Shown here: positions 1-4,402 of the stretch, piece after piece
Layout: each line of letters opens with the position of its first letter
Position numbering within the stretch: position 1 is the stretch's first letter
Assembly: GCA_934217675.1 (NCBI GenBank)
Contig: CAKQCV010000090.1
Span: forward strand, 1-8,730
Reading direction: 5' to 3'
From: an uncultured Prevotella sp.
GTDB lineage: Bacteria; Bacteroidota; Bacteroidia; Bacteroidales; Bacteroidaceae
DNA: 8,730 nucleotides
The notes under the pieces: generated by a model
The model's input: the letters and a program-made list of their open reading frames with translations, nothing else
Databases searched by the model: none
What the model was told of the DNA's origin: nothing
Program-made: the position numbers and the translations under genes

Positions 1-323
1 CAGGCGAGAGCGACGACCGCTCGGCTTACTGGGCTTTCCGCAAGGTGGCAGCTCTCGGTATGACAGATTACAATTTTTTTGCTCCAATCATCAAGAAGGC
101 ATATGCCGAACTGGAAAAGGAGTTTGACGAGACGCAGAAGAACATCGAGAAGGAGTATCTTGCCACATACCGGGATGCTCCCGATAATGCCATCGTTGCC
201 CTTACCGAGGCAAACATCGCCATGCAGAAGCGTGCCTACGATTTCAGTAGGCAGCTACTCAACGATCTCTTCACCCATCTTACGAAGAAGGTGCAAGAGG
301 AGTATATGTTCCATGGGGCATAA
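1..323 (+). CDS. C69-family dipeptidase, C-terminal end (5' part outside window)
   Basis: The reading frame is open from the first base (first complete codon at position 3) to the TAA at 321-323, giving about 106 residues of a C-terminus. The visible start of the fragment, ESDDRSAYWAFRKVAALGM, and the following helical, charged segment ending EEYMFHGA resemble the C-terminal part of peptidase family C69 dipeptidases (PepD-like N-terminal nucleophile hydrolases), which are common and often exported in Bacteroidales. These enzymes hydrolyse dipeptides; the catalytic N-terminal Cys would lie upstream of the window, so it cannot be checked. The GTG at 45 and the ATG at 60 are internal codons, not starts, because the frame and the homology continue upstream of both. 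The gene is followed within about 20 bp by a strong terminator, so it ends its transcription unit. Family assignment is by recognition of the tail region only. Confidence 0.8.
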   Translation, partial: GESDDRSAYWAFRKVAALGMTDYNFFAPIIKKAYAELEKEFDETQKNIEKEYLATYRDAPDNAIVALTEANIAMQKRAYDFSRQLLNDLFTHLTKKVQEEYMFHGA

Positions 324-343
324 TAATTATGTATCTGTTGTAA

Positions 344-390
344 AACTAAAAAAGAGCTGCACACAACACGTTGTAGCTCTTTTTTTAGTT
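344..390 (+). terminator. Intrinsic terminator of the dipeptidase gene, probably bidirectional
   Basis: A 15-nt left arm (344-358, AACTAAAAAAGAGCT) pairs with a 16-nt right arm (375-390, AGCTCTTTTTTTAGTT), with one extra T in the right arm. The top of the hairpin can extend through ACAA (363-366) and TTGT (371-374). The A-run precedes and the T-run follows the stem, so the structure would work on both strands. It lies 20 bp after the dipeptidase stop codon. Confidence 0.88.
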
Positions 391-419
391 ATAACGGATA
401 AAGATGATAACGTGATATA

Positions 420-512
420 CTTTTTATTTGTGGCAAAACATTTTATGAGGGACGCAAGGACTTGTTTGAGGGGCTTGCCATTGGTGAATATGAGAAGGAA
501 TGGGTGCAGCAC
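420..512 (+). pseudogene. Remnant of AAA-ATPase-like (PF09820 type) gene
   Basis: Codons in phase with position 420 read LFICGKTFYEGRKDLFEGL and continue AIGEYEKEWVQH. This matches the segment after the Walker A region in the AAA-ATPase-like/PD-(D/E)XK proteins that are abundant in Bacteroidales, where a GK(S/T) helix is followed by 'FEG(K/R)K(D/E)LF(K/E)GLAI...EK(D/E)W'. Only about 31 residues are recognisable; a normal protein of this family has about 500. There is a TAA in frame at 408 and no plausible start, the Walker A segment before it is absent or degraded, and after about position 512 the frame loses similarity and stops at 621. The piece is therefore a broken relic. Downstream it abuts a primase-like fragment in a different frame. 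Confidence 0.6.
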
Positions 513-1069
513 AGCACATGGACACGAAACAGTTTGATGGATATCTTGACTATTTACTTTTGCCATACGAGAAACAGTTGGACTGCAAGGCGGACATGCA
601 GTGCAAGAACCTCACCCGATTGAGCGGTCTTGCCCACGACCCCGAAGTGTTCCTTCGTCCCGAATCTGAAGTCATTCCTTTCACGGCGGAAGAAATCTCT
701 ACCGCTGCAGCCGCTTATGCCAAGCAGAGCAAGGAGGAGAAGCAGATACAGCGCATCTGGACCTACTTCGATACCCTCATTGCGCCCCAACTGGCAAAAG
801 CCAACATCAAGTTTCAAAGTAGAAGTCATAACGAATATGTCATAAGAGTGGGTTACCGGCTCGCTGAACGAAGATTCTCCAAGAAGGTCGCTATCCGATG
901 GGCTGTCGGACAGTTCGGAGCGGATTACCCCGACACCGAACAAGTCATCAATTCATGCTTCGACAACGCCTCTCCACACGGAAAAGGTGGAGGAGGTGGA
1001 GGCAGAGGCGATGCCAAGATTGCATCGGTCGAAGAGATAAAATTATTTATATCCTCCGATTATCAATGA
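500..1069 (+). pseudogene. BT4734/VirE-like primase-type protein, internal fragment
   Basis: The frame is open from an ATG at 500 to a TGA at 1067-1069 (189 codons). From about residue 14 it resembles the central part of Bacteroidetes BT4734-like N-terminal domain (VirE-type) proteins, which are carried by integrative and mobilizable elements. Visible landmarks are the Cys-containing CKNLTRLSGLAHDPEVF (residues 35-51), a charged helix (76-87), SHNEYVIRVGYRLAERRFS (109-127), a Gly-rich linker (163-170) and KIASVEEIKLFISSDY (173-188), which normally leads into the helicase/primase-like C-terminal half. That half is missing, and so is the first part of the N-terminal domain. The ATG at 500 is probably not an original start: stops occur just upstream in this frame (446, 467, 485, 491) and the upstream DNA belongs to a different gene remnant. 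A short translated product is possible but unlikely to be functional. Confidence 0.68.
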
Positions 1070-1257
1070 GTTACGAGATTTTCTGTATCTCTTTATGTAG
1101 AGATTCAGGAAGTATACTCATATGTGTATATTCGTGTTCAAAATCAAATTCCGTGAGATTACTTTTTCGTCAGAGGGTCTTCGGCAATTGAAAATCGGTG
1201 GTCGAAAGGAAAGCTAAATCCCGTGTTCTGTCGTATCATCCCTTTTGCTTGAAAATA
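1070..1257. other. Gap between primase remnant and terminator; no gene recognised
   Basis: No supported gene. The frame of the primase fragment continues past its TGA with only one further stop (TGA 1154-1156) until 1250-1252, but the translated residues match nothing I recognise, so this could be decayed tail sequence of the element. A near-palindrome at 1113-1130 (TATACTCATATGTGTATA, 16 of 18 positions symmetric) is the only ordered structure seen; it is AT-rich and may be chance. Confidence 0.4.
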
Positions 1258-1293
1258 ACAACGGCTCCCAACAGAAGTGTTGAGAGCCGTTGT
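1251..1293 (-). terminator. Intrinsic terminator of the minus-strand monooxygenase-like gene
   Basis: A perfect 10-bp outer stem (ACAACGGCTC 1258-1267 with GAGCCGTTGT 1284-1293) continues after one C/A mismatch into a 5-bp inner stem (1269-1273 with 1278-1282) closed by a GAAG tetraloop on the plus strand. Read on the minus strand the stem is followed by TATTTTC, a T-rich tail, whereas the plus-strand side has no T-run, so it serves the gene ending at 1366. It lies about 75 bp beyond that gene's stop. Confidence 0.82.
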
Positions 1294-1343
1294 GAAATAT
1301 TGTCATAACAAACGATGACGCACAGGCTTTTGTTGTGCTTGGC

Positions 1344-1365
1344 GATTGTTCACCTTGCAACAATC
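1344..1365 (-). other. Short hairpin directly after the monooxygenase-like stop codon
   Basis: GATTGTT (1344-1350) and AACAATC (1359-1365) form a perfect 7-bp stem with an 8-nt loop, touching the stop codon at 1366-1368. There is no T-run after it on the minus strand. It may protect the 3' end of the mRNA or be a secondary pause site; it is not needed to explain termination. Confidence 0.4.
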
Positions 1366-1665
1366 TTATCCTGCAACTGTAAATATGCGAATTTCAGGAT
1401 CTGCCTGAAAATAAGGTGATAAGCCCTTTGCTACGTCATTCTTGAACATTTCAGACTCAAGGTAAGCTGCTGCGTGCTCCTTGCTGTCGAAGCCATGAAG
1501 TACCTGTACGTCCTCATCACGTACGAGCAGTGACTTTGTCAATGCTCCCTCTATAGTGTTGAGGAATGGCTCACGGTAATCAAAATAAACTTTTGCTGCA
1601 CTTTGGCGGTCACTTTCTTTTATCTTCATCGTAATCTGAAGATAAGCATTTACTACTTTTTCCAT
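1366..1665 (-). CDS. Small ferredoxin-fold protein, antibiotic biosynthesis monooxygenase-like
   Basis: A 99-residue soluble protein starting at the ATG complement at 1663-1665 and ending in TAA (1366-1368). The frame is open further upstream to 1803, but the extension would cross the promoter and operator region, so the ATG at 1665 is preferred. The layout is beta (VVNAYLQITMKI, 4-15), helix (ESDRQSAAKVYFDY, 17-30), beta (ALTKSLLVRD), beta (DVQVLHGFDS), helix (KEHAAAYLESEMFKNDV, 62-78) and a final beta strand (EIRIFTV, 91-97). This order, with the 'HGF.S.E.A..YL.S..F..DV' segment, is typical of dimeric alpha-beta barrel proteins of the ABM/YdhR kind, which act on quinones or aromatic compounds, degrade haem, or have no known activity. 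No catalytic residue can be asserted here. It is divergent from the araC-type gene and probably controlled by it. Confidence 0.78.
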   Translation of the reverse strand: MEKVVNAYLQITMKIKESDRQSAAKVYFDYREPFLNTIEGALTKSLLVRDEDVQVLHGFDSKEHAAAYLESEMFKNDVAKGLSPYFQADPEIRIFTVAG

Positions 1666-1724
1666 TGTTCTTAATTTATATTTAATGATAGTTTCAGAAA
1701 TTTTGTTCAATTGTTTATTGATTG

Positions 1725-1755
1725 CAAAATTAGTACTTCTGGAGCATTCGTCAAT
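1725..1755 (-). promoter_or_regulatory. Bacteroidetes-type promoter of the monooxygenase-like gene
   Basis: On the minus strand a perfect -7 element TAATTTTG (1732 down to 1725, consensus TAnnTTTG) is preceded after exactly 19 nt by ATTG (1755-1752), a 3-of-4 match to the -33 TTTG. The predicted transcript start near 1718 leaves an untranslated leader of about 53 nt before the ATG at 1665. Confidence 0.7.
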
Positions 1756-1775
1756 TGTATATACAGGTGAATAGA

Positions 1776-1851
1776 TGGTAAATTTACGCACAGATGTTCG
1801 CATTGTAAAAAATAATAAGTAATTTTACCACAACAAATGCGTAATTTGCCA
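1776..1851. promoter_or_regulatory. Three related half-sites: candidate AraC-type operator
   Basis: Site A (1776-1790, TGGTAAATTTACGCA) is the inverted counterpart of site C (1838-1851, TGCGTAATTTGCCA), with one substitution and one extra T. Site B (1820-1830, TAATTTTACCA) is inverted to the first part of A with 10 of 11 matches. B and C are in the same orientation with their GTAATTT cores exactly 22 bp apart (1819 and 1841), about two helical turns, which is the usual spacing of direct-repeat half-sites for AraC-family dimers. Site A lies about 21 bp upstream of the -33 of the divergent gene. The repeats are seen in the sequence; binding by the adjacent regulator is inference. Confidence 0.5.
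1797..1827 (+). promoter_or_regulatory. Weak candidate promoter of the AraC-family gene
   Basis: TTCG (1797-1800), 19 bp, then TAATTTTA (1820-1827) is a degenerate match to TTTG-N19-TAnnTTTG. A second option is TAATTTG at 1842-1848, one base shorter than consensus. Both overlap the proposed operator half-sites B and C, which would suit an activator-dependent or autorepressed promoter. Assignment is uncertain. Confidence 0.3.
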
Positions 1852-1876
1852 TTTTGCATGGCTATAATCGGTAATA

Positions 1877-2776
1877 ATGGAAAGGAAAAAGAACATAAAA
1901 CAAGAAAAGGTGGCATCTTATTCAATCCAAGAGAATATTCACTCTGGACTGGAATTGGAACTGCACTTTATGCCCAGATTCTTCCATGAGAATGGGTGTG
2001 GTTCTATGCCGCCACATATACACGAGTTTTATCAGATTATATGGTTTCGCCGTGGACACGGCACACATAGGGTTGACTTTGTTGACTATCCTTTTACTGA
2101 CAACACGATATTCTTCGTGGCACCAGGGCAGATACATGCTTTTGACGGACGCGAAGACTGTGAGGGCGTTATAATTCTCTTCAATGCCAGTTTCTTGGCA
2201 GATGAGGAATCGAGCGAGAGCATCTTTCTGAAATATAATGTGTTCAATGCCTACGATTCGTTGCCATATTATAAGGTAAGTGATGAGGAGGCAGAGCGGC
2301 TGATGCCACTTGTAAACGAGATGAATCGGGAGTATTCGCTCACGTATGCCTTTGCCCACAAGGATTATATGCAATATCTGCTACGCCTCTTCTTGATAAG
2401 AGTGCAACGCTGTGGGGAGCGGAAGGATATAGAGAAGCTACACTTCTACAGCATTGCCAACCGCACATTTGTAAGGTTCAGACAACTGCTGGAGAAAAAC
2501 TTCCGTGAAGTGCATACCGTGCAGGACTATGCCGACTTGCTCAACATCTCGGCTCGCACTCTTACAAAATATGTGAGCCAAAGTACACATTGTTCACCGT
2601 TGCAAATCATCAACGATCGTATTGTGCTTGAAGCCAAGCGACAGTTGCAACATACTTCGCTGAACATAAAGGAGATAGGATATGGGATGGGCTTTGAGGA
2701 TCCTTCTTACTTCGTGAAATTCTTCAAACGGCTGACTGGTATGATGCCGAGTGAATTCAGAAAGGAAAAAGAATGA
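1877..2776 (+). CDS. AraC-family transcriptional regulator with cupin sensor domain
   Basis: A 299-residue cytoplasmic DNA-binding regulator, full length for the family. The N-terminal half is a cupin-type ligand-binding domain: PHIHEFYQIIWFRRGHGTHR (46-65) and VAPGQIHAFD (81-90) carry the conserved beta-barrel pattern with His47 and His49. The C-terminal hundred residues form the double helix-turn-helix: first HTH at about 214-234 (TVQDYADLLNISARTLTKYV), second at about 263-285, and the family signature GFEDPSYFVKFFKRLTGMMP at 272-291. The ligand is unknown. The ATG at 1877 lies just after the presumed operator; there is no clear Shine-Dalgarno site, as usual in Bacteroidetes. It is divergent from the monooxygenase-like gene and followed after 37 bp by the NifX-like gene, so autoregulation plus control of both neighbours is likely. 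Confidence 0.92.
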   Translation: MERKKNIKQEKVASYSIQENIHSGLELELHFMPRFFHENGCGSMPPHIHEFYQIIWFRRGHGTHRVDFVDYPFTDNTIFFVAPGQIHAFDGREDCEGVIILFNASFLADEESSESIFLKYNVFNAYDSLPYYKVSDEEAERLMPLVNEMNREYSLTYAFAHKDYMQYLLRLFLIRVQRCGERKDIEKLHFYSIANRTFVRFRQLLEKNFREVHTVQDYADLLNISARTLTKYVSQSTHCSPLQIINDRIVLEAKRQLQHTSLNIKEIGYGMGFEDPSYFVKFFKRLTGMMPSEFRKEKE

Positions 2777-2813
2777 TGAATTTGAAAAATATTATTAATA
2801 AAAAAATAGAAAG

Positions 2814-3185
2814 ATGAAAAAGAAAATTGCTATTCCAACTGCCGACGGAAAACTGTTTCCGCATTTCGGCAAAGCTCCGCAAGTAACAGTGTATGATGTG
2901 GAAGACAACAAGGTTGTAAATACAGAAGTGTTCACTTCTCCAGAGCATGCACATGGGGCAATGCCACGTTTCTTGCAAGGATTAGGTGTGACGGATGTGC
3001 TCTGTGGCGGATTGGGAGCCGGTGCAGTGAAACTGTTGCAGGAGATGGGGATTGAGATTCACGGTGGGGCACCGACTGTAGCTGTTGGCGATGTGCTGCA
3101 TATGTTTTTGGATGGCACAATAGAGTATGGTGACAGTACATGCCATCATGATGCTTGCGATGGTGAGCATAGACATCACGAATAA
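2814..3185 (+). CDS. NifX/NifB-type Fe-Mo cluster-binding domain protein
   Basis: A 123-residue soluble protein of the dinitrogenase iron-molybdenum cofactor biosynthesis family (PF02579). The family pattern is clear: KIAIPTADGKLFPHFGKAP at 4-22, an acidic strand (VTVYDVEDNKVV, 24-35), TDVLCGGLGAGAVKLLQEMG (60-79), EIHGGAPTVAVGDVL (81-95). The last 14 residues (110-123) are rich in metal ligands: Cys110, His111, His112, Cys115, His119, His121, His122. Such stand-alone proteins occur widely in anaerobes that lack nitrogenase; they bind Fe-S or Mo-Fe-S clusters, and their cellular role is mostly undefined. No nif genes are visible here, so a part in nitrogen fixation is not implied. It lies 37 bp after the AraC-family gene, probably co-transcribed, with an A-rich leader and a weak AGAAAG site just before the ATG. 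A terminator follows 26 bp after its stop. Confidence 0.9.
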   Translation: MKKKIAIPTADGKLFPHFGKAPQVTVYDVEDNKVVNTEVFTSPEHAHGAMPRFLQGLGVTDVLCGGLGAGAVKLLQEMGIEIHGGAPTVAVGDVLHMFLDGTIEYGDSTCHHDACDGEHRHHE

Positions 3186-3211
3186 ATGAACTGAAGATCT
3201 GATTCAGAAGT

Positions 3212-3247
3212 AGCAGAAGTTTCCAAGCTTCTGCTTGCTTTTTATTT
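3212..3247 (+). terminator. Intrinsic terminator of the araC-nifX-like operon
   Basis: AGCAGAAG (3212-3219) pairs perfectly with CTTCTGCT (3228-3235) around an 8-nt loop, followed by TGCTTTTTATTT. Placement just after the NifX-like stop codon supports the operon end. Confidence 0.82.
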
Positions 3248-3558
3248 GTGAAAAAAACTTGTCGTTTATATAATTTATCTCTAAATTATGCACGTATAAA
3301 GCATAATATGGCATCCAAGCAGCAGATAAATCAGTAAAAACGAAAGAGATTATGCACTATTACGGAGTGGCGGATAGAAGGATAACCATCTTAGAACAAC
3401 TGTACACCGTCAAACACGAAACATTTTCTGACATACCTTATAATTTTATCGACATATTTCTATTCGGTAAATTCCTGTTAGTATTTGTTATATGTAAAAT
3501 TTTCTCAGTTTATTGGATTTGCAGTAATTTTGCAACGTTTTTATTAAAACAAGCAATA
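3248..3558. other. AT-rich gap without a recognised intact gene
   Basis: No gene can be supported. A short open frame starting at 3352 has a first stretch of normal composition (MHYYGVADRRITILEQLYTV, continuing to about 3450) and then turns AT-rich and hydrophobic. The first part might be a scrap of a helix-turn-helix protein, but the match is too weak to call. A 7-bp inverted repeat ATTATGC/GCATAAT (3285-3291 and 3301-3307) is present. A good -7 element, TAATTTTG (3525-3532), lies 27 bp upstream of the ATG at 3559; its -33 partner at the expected spacing is poor, so it is only a possible relic promoter for the transporter pseudogene. Confidence 0.4.
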
Positions 3559-3958
3559 ATGAAAAAACAGGAATTTTCGTGTCCGCCACGCTGGGCATAT
3601 TGATGGTGGGCAGCTGGTTTATGCCGGAGACCTTGCCGTCAGAAAAGCGCATAGACAGGGGCATTTTACAGGTATACGCCAATCTGTTTCGCGTGTTTCG
3701 TAATCTACGTTTCACACTGAGCACTCTGGCAATAATGGCATGTTTCTTCACCTTTTTCGCATATATTGCATCTTCATCGTTCATCCTTCAGCGAATCTAT
3801 GGGCTTACGCCATTCGATTTCAGCCTCTGCTTCGCCCTGAATGCCTTTAGTTGCAGTCATGGCACTTTATATGTATCTCATGGGGAGCTTCGGTCTTTGT
3901 GGCAAGTGCCGTAGTATGCTTAGCGCTGACTTTGCCATTGTGCAGACGCATAAAATAG
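3559..3958 (+). pseudogene. Bcr/CflA-type drug-efflux transporter (MFS), deleted and frameshifted
   Basis: The clearest piece is read in phase with 3579: GIFVSATLGILMVGSWFMPE then TLPSEKR, a basic loop, a transmembrane segment (about 3711-3785) ending ASSSFILQRIYGLTPFDFSL and CFALNAF. This is the TM6, cytoplasmic loop and TM7 region of Bcr/CflA multidrug transporters, normally about 400 residues with 12 TM segments. The first 150 or more residues are missing: the frame begins next to an ATG (3559, MKKQEFS in another phase) that may be the original start codon. After about 3845 the frame fails. Two other phases then carry membrane-like pieces: LVAVMALYMYLMGSF (3847-3891) and ASVFVASAVVCLALTLPLCR followed by RIK and TAG (3887-3958), a plausible last TM segment and C-terminus. 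The gene is not functional. An intact member would be an inner-membrane proton-driven drug exporter. Confidence 0.72.
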
Positions 3959-4071
3959 CGTTGTGGTATGCTCGAAAAATTTAATTTCAATTTCAGTAAG
4001 AATGCATCATTGCATTGACTCTTGGTCAAAAACTTTTTATGTCAAACTGCTATCTTTTTATATGACATTTC
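3959..4071. other. Intergenic AT-rich stretch before the 4072 promoter
   Basis: No gene recognised; the 64-codon frame starting at 3963 has no family resemblance and unlikely composition. Two small inverted repeats are visible: AATGCA-TCAT-TGCATT (4001-4016) and ATGACA-TTTCTT-TGTCAT (4062-4079). The second overlaps the -33 element of the next promoter and could be an operator for a dimeric regulator. Confidence 0.4.
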
Positions 4072-4102
4072 TTTGTCATTACGGATATTTGTACTACATT
4101 TG
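4072..4102 (+). promoter_or_regulatory. Consensus Bacteroidetes promoter
   Basis: TTTG at 4072-4075, exactly 19 bp, then TACATTTG at 4095-4102: a full match to the primary sigma factor consensus TTTG-N19-TAnnTTTG of Bacteroidetes. Transcription would begin near 4108-4110 and run through the hairpin-rich leader and the reverse-transcriptase relic towards sbcD (ATG at 4403). No other convincing promoter lies between here and sbcD, so this may be the present sbcDC promoter with a leader of about 290 nt. Confidence 0.72.
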
Positions 4103-4107
4103 CAAAC

Positions 4108-4256
4108 AGAAACCAACAAAAGTCGGATTCAGTCTAATGATGCGCCACATGGCATAAGCATCTGAAATCGTAGATATTTAGAAGGCGCGTCTGGCGTATT
4201 CGCCGGAGTTGTTTTAACGCAATGTCAAGTTTTAGTTGTTTGAGAAACAACTAAAA
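4108..4256 (+). ncRNA. Structured untranslated leader, possible degraded retron msr/msd region
   Basis: Between the promoter and the reverse-transcriptase relic there is no coding frame but several potential stems: ATGCGCC (4140-4146) with GGCGCGT (4184-4190, one G-U pair); ATCT (4160-4163) with AGAT (4172-4175); TCTGGCG (4190-4196) with CGCCGGA (4201-4207, tetraloop TATT, one G-U pair); and a perfect 12-bp stem TTTTAGTTGTTT (4230-4241) with AAACAACTAAAA (4245-4256) around a 3-nt loop. Some of these share bases and cannot all form at once. Retron loci place a hairpin-rich non-coding RNA between promoter and enzyme, and short stems with very small loops are typical of msr. The a1/a2 closing stem and branching guanosine of a retron could not be identified with confidence, so this is a tentative reading; a leader RNA of sbcDC is the alternative. 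Confidence 0.3.
4230..4256. repeat. Perfect 12-bp inverted repeat with 3-nt spacer
   Basis: TTTTAGTTGTTT (4230-4241), GAG, AAACAACTAAAA (4245-4256). On either strand the T-rich arm comes first and the A-rich arm second, with no T-run after the stem, which is the wrong polarity for an intrinsic terminator. Similarity to reverse transcriptase starts at the next base (4257). Confidence 0.85.
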
Positions 4257-4388
4257 GTACTGTCCAATATGGTATGCGCACAGATGGACAGCCAACTTGC
4301 TGAGCTGGCGCAGCAGAACGGTGTGACCTATAGTCGCTATGCCGACGGCATGACCTTCAGTTCAGACAATGCAAACATCAATATTTAG
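4257..4388 (+). pseudogene. Retron-type reverse transcriptase fragment with YADG in place of YADD
   Basis: Codons in phase with 4257 read VLSNMVCAQMDSQLAELAQQ, then NGVTYSRYADGMTFSSDNA and NINI, ending in TAG (4386-4388). The pattern 'SP(V/I)LSN..C..(L/M)D..L..LA...G..Y(S/T)RYADD(L/M)TFS' is the palm segment of reverse transcriptases, and the TRYADD(L/M)TFS form is the one seen in retron-type enzymes rather than group II intron maturases. The upstream finger and palm motifs are absent (a TAG in phase at 4233-4235), and the thumb and C-terminus are missing. The second catalytic aspartate is Gly (GGC at 4347-4349 where GAC is expected, a single A-to-G change), so even this core would be dead. 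Only about 44 of the usual 300 or more residues remain. The stop lies 14 bp before the sbcD start codon. Confidence 0.78.
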
Positions 4389-4402
4389 CTCCTTACATTT
4401 CA

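Noticed and set aside
79..537. Long plus-strand frame overlapping the dipeptidase tail and terminator
   Set aside because: It is out of phase with the recognised dipeptidase sequence, crosses a terminator, and has an Arg/Ser-rich composition typical of a shadow frame.
1113..1130. Near-palindrome as an operator or recombination site
   Set aside because: It is short, AT-rich and has no associated gene or repeat copy in the window, so chance cannot be excluded.
1258..1293. Strong hairpin as terminator for the upstream primase remnant on the plus strand
   Set aside because: No T-run follows on the plus strand, while a T-rich stretch follows on the minus strand, so it belongs to the minus-strand gene.
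1666..1803. N-terminal extension of the minus-strand monooxygenase-like protein
   Set aside because: The extension would run through the consensus -7 element and operator half-sites; the fold begins cleanly at the ATG at 1665.
3963..4157. 64-codon open frame as a small gene
   Set aside because: It overlaps the consensus promoter and leader, has no family resemblance, and its composition is that of AT-rich intergenic DNA.
4230..4256. Perfect inverted repeat as an intrinsic terminator before sbcD
   Set aside because: The T-rich arm is 5' and the A-rich arm 3' on both strands, and no T-run follows the stem, which is the opposite of a terminator.
4257..4388. Group II intron maturase or diversity-generating element as source of the reverse-transcriptase fragment
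   Set aside because: The motif context SRYADGMTFSS matches the retron-type form; group II and DGR enzymes usually have forms such as RYADDF or RYMDDF, and no intron or variable-repeat structure is visible.
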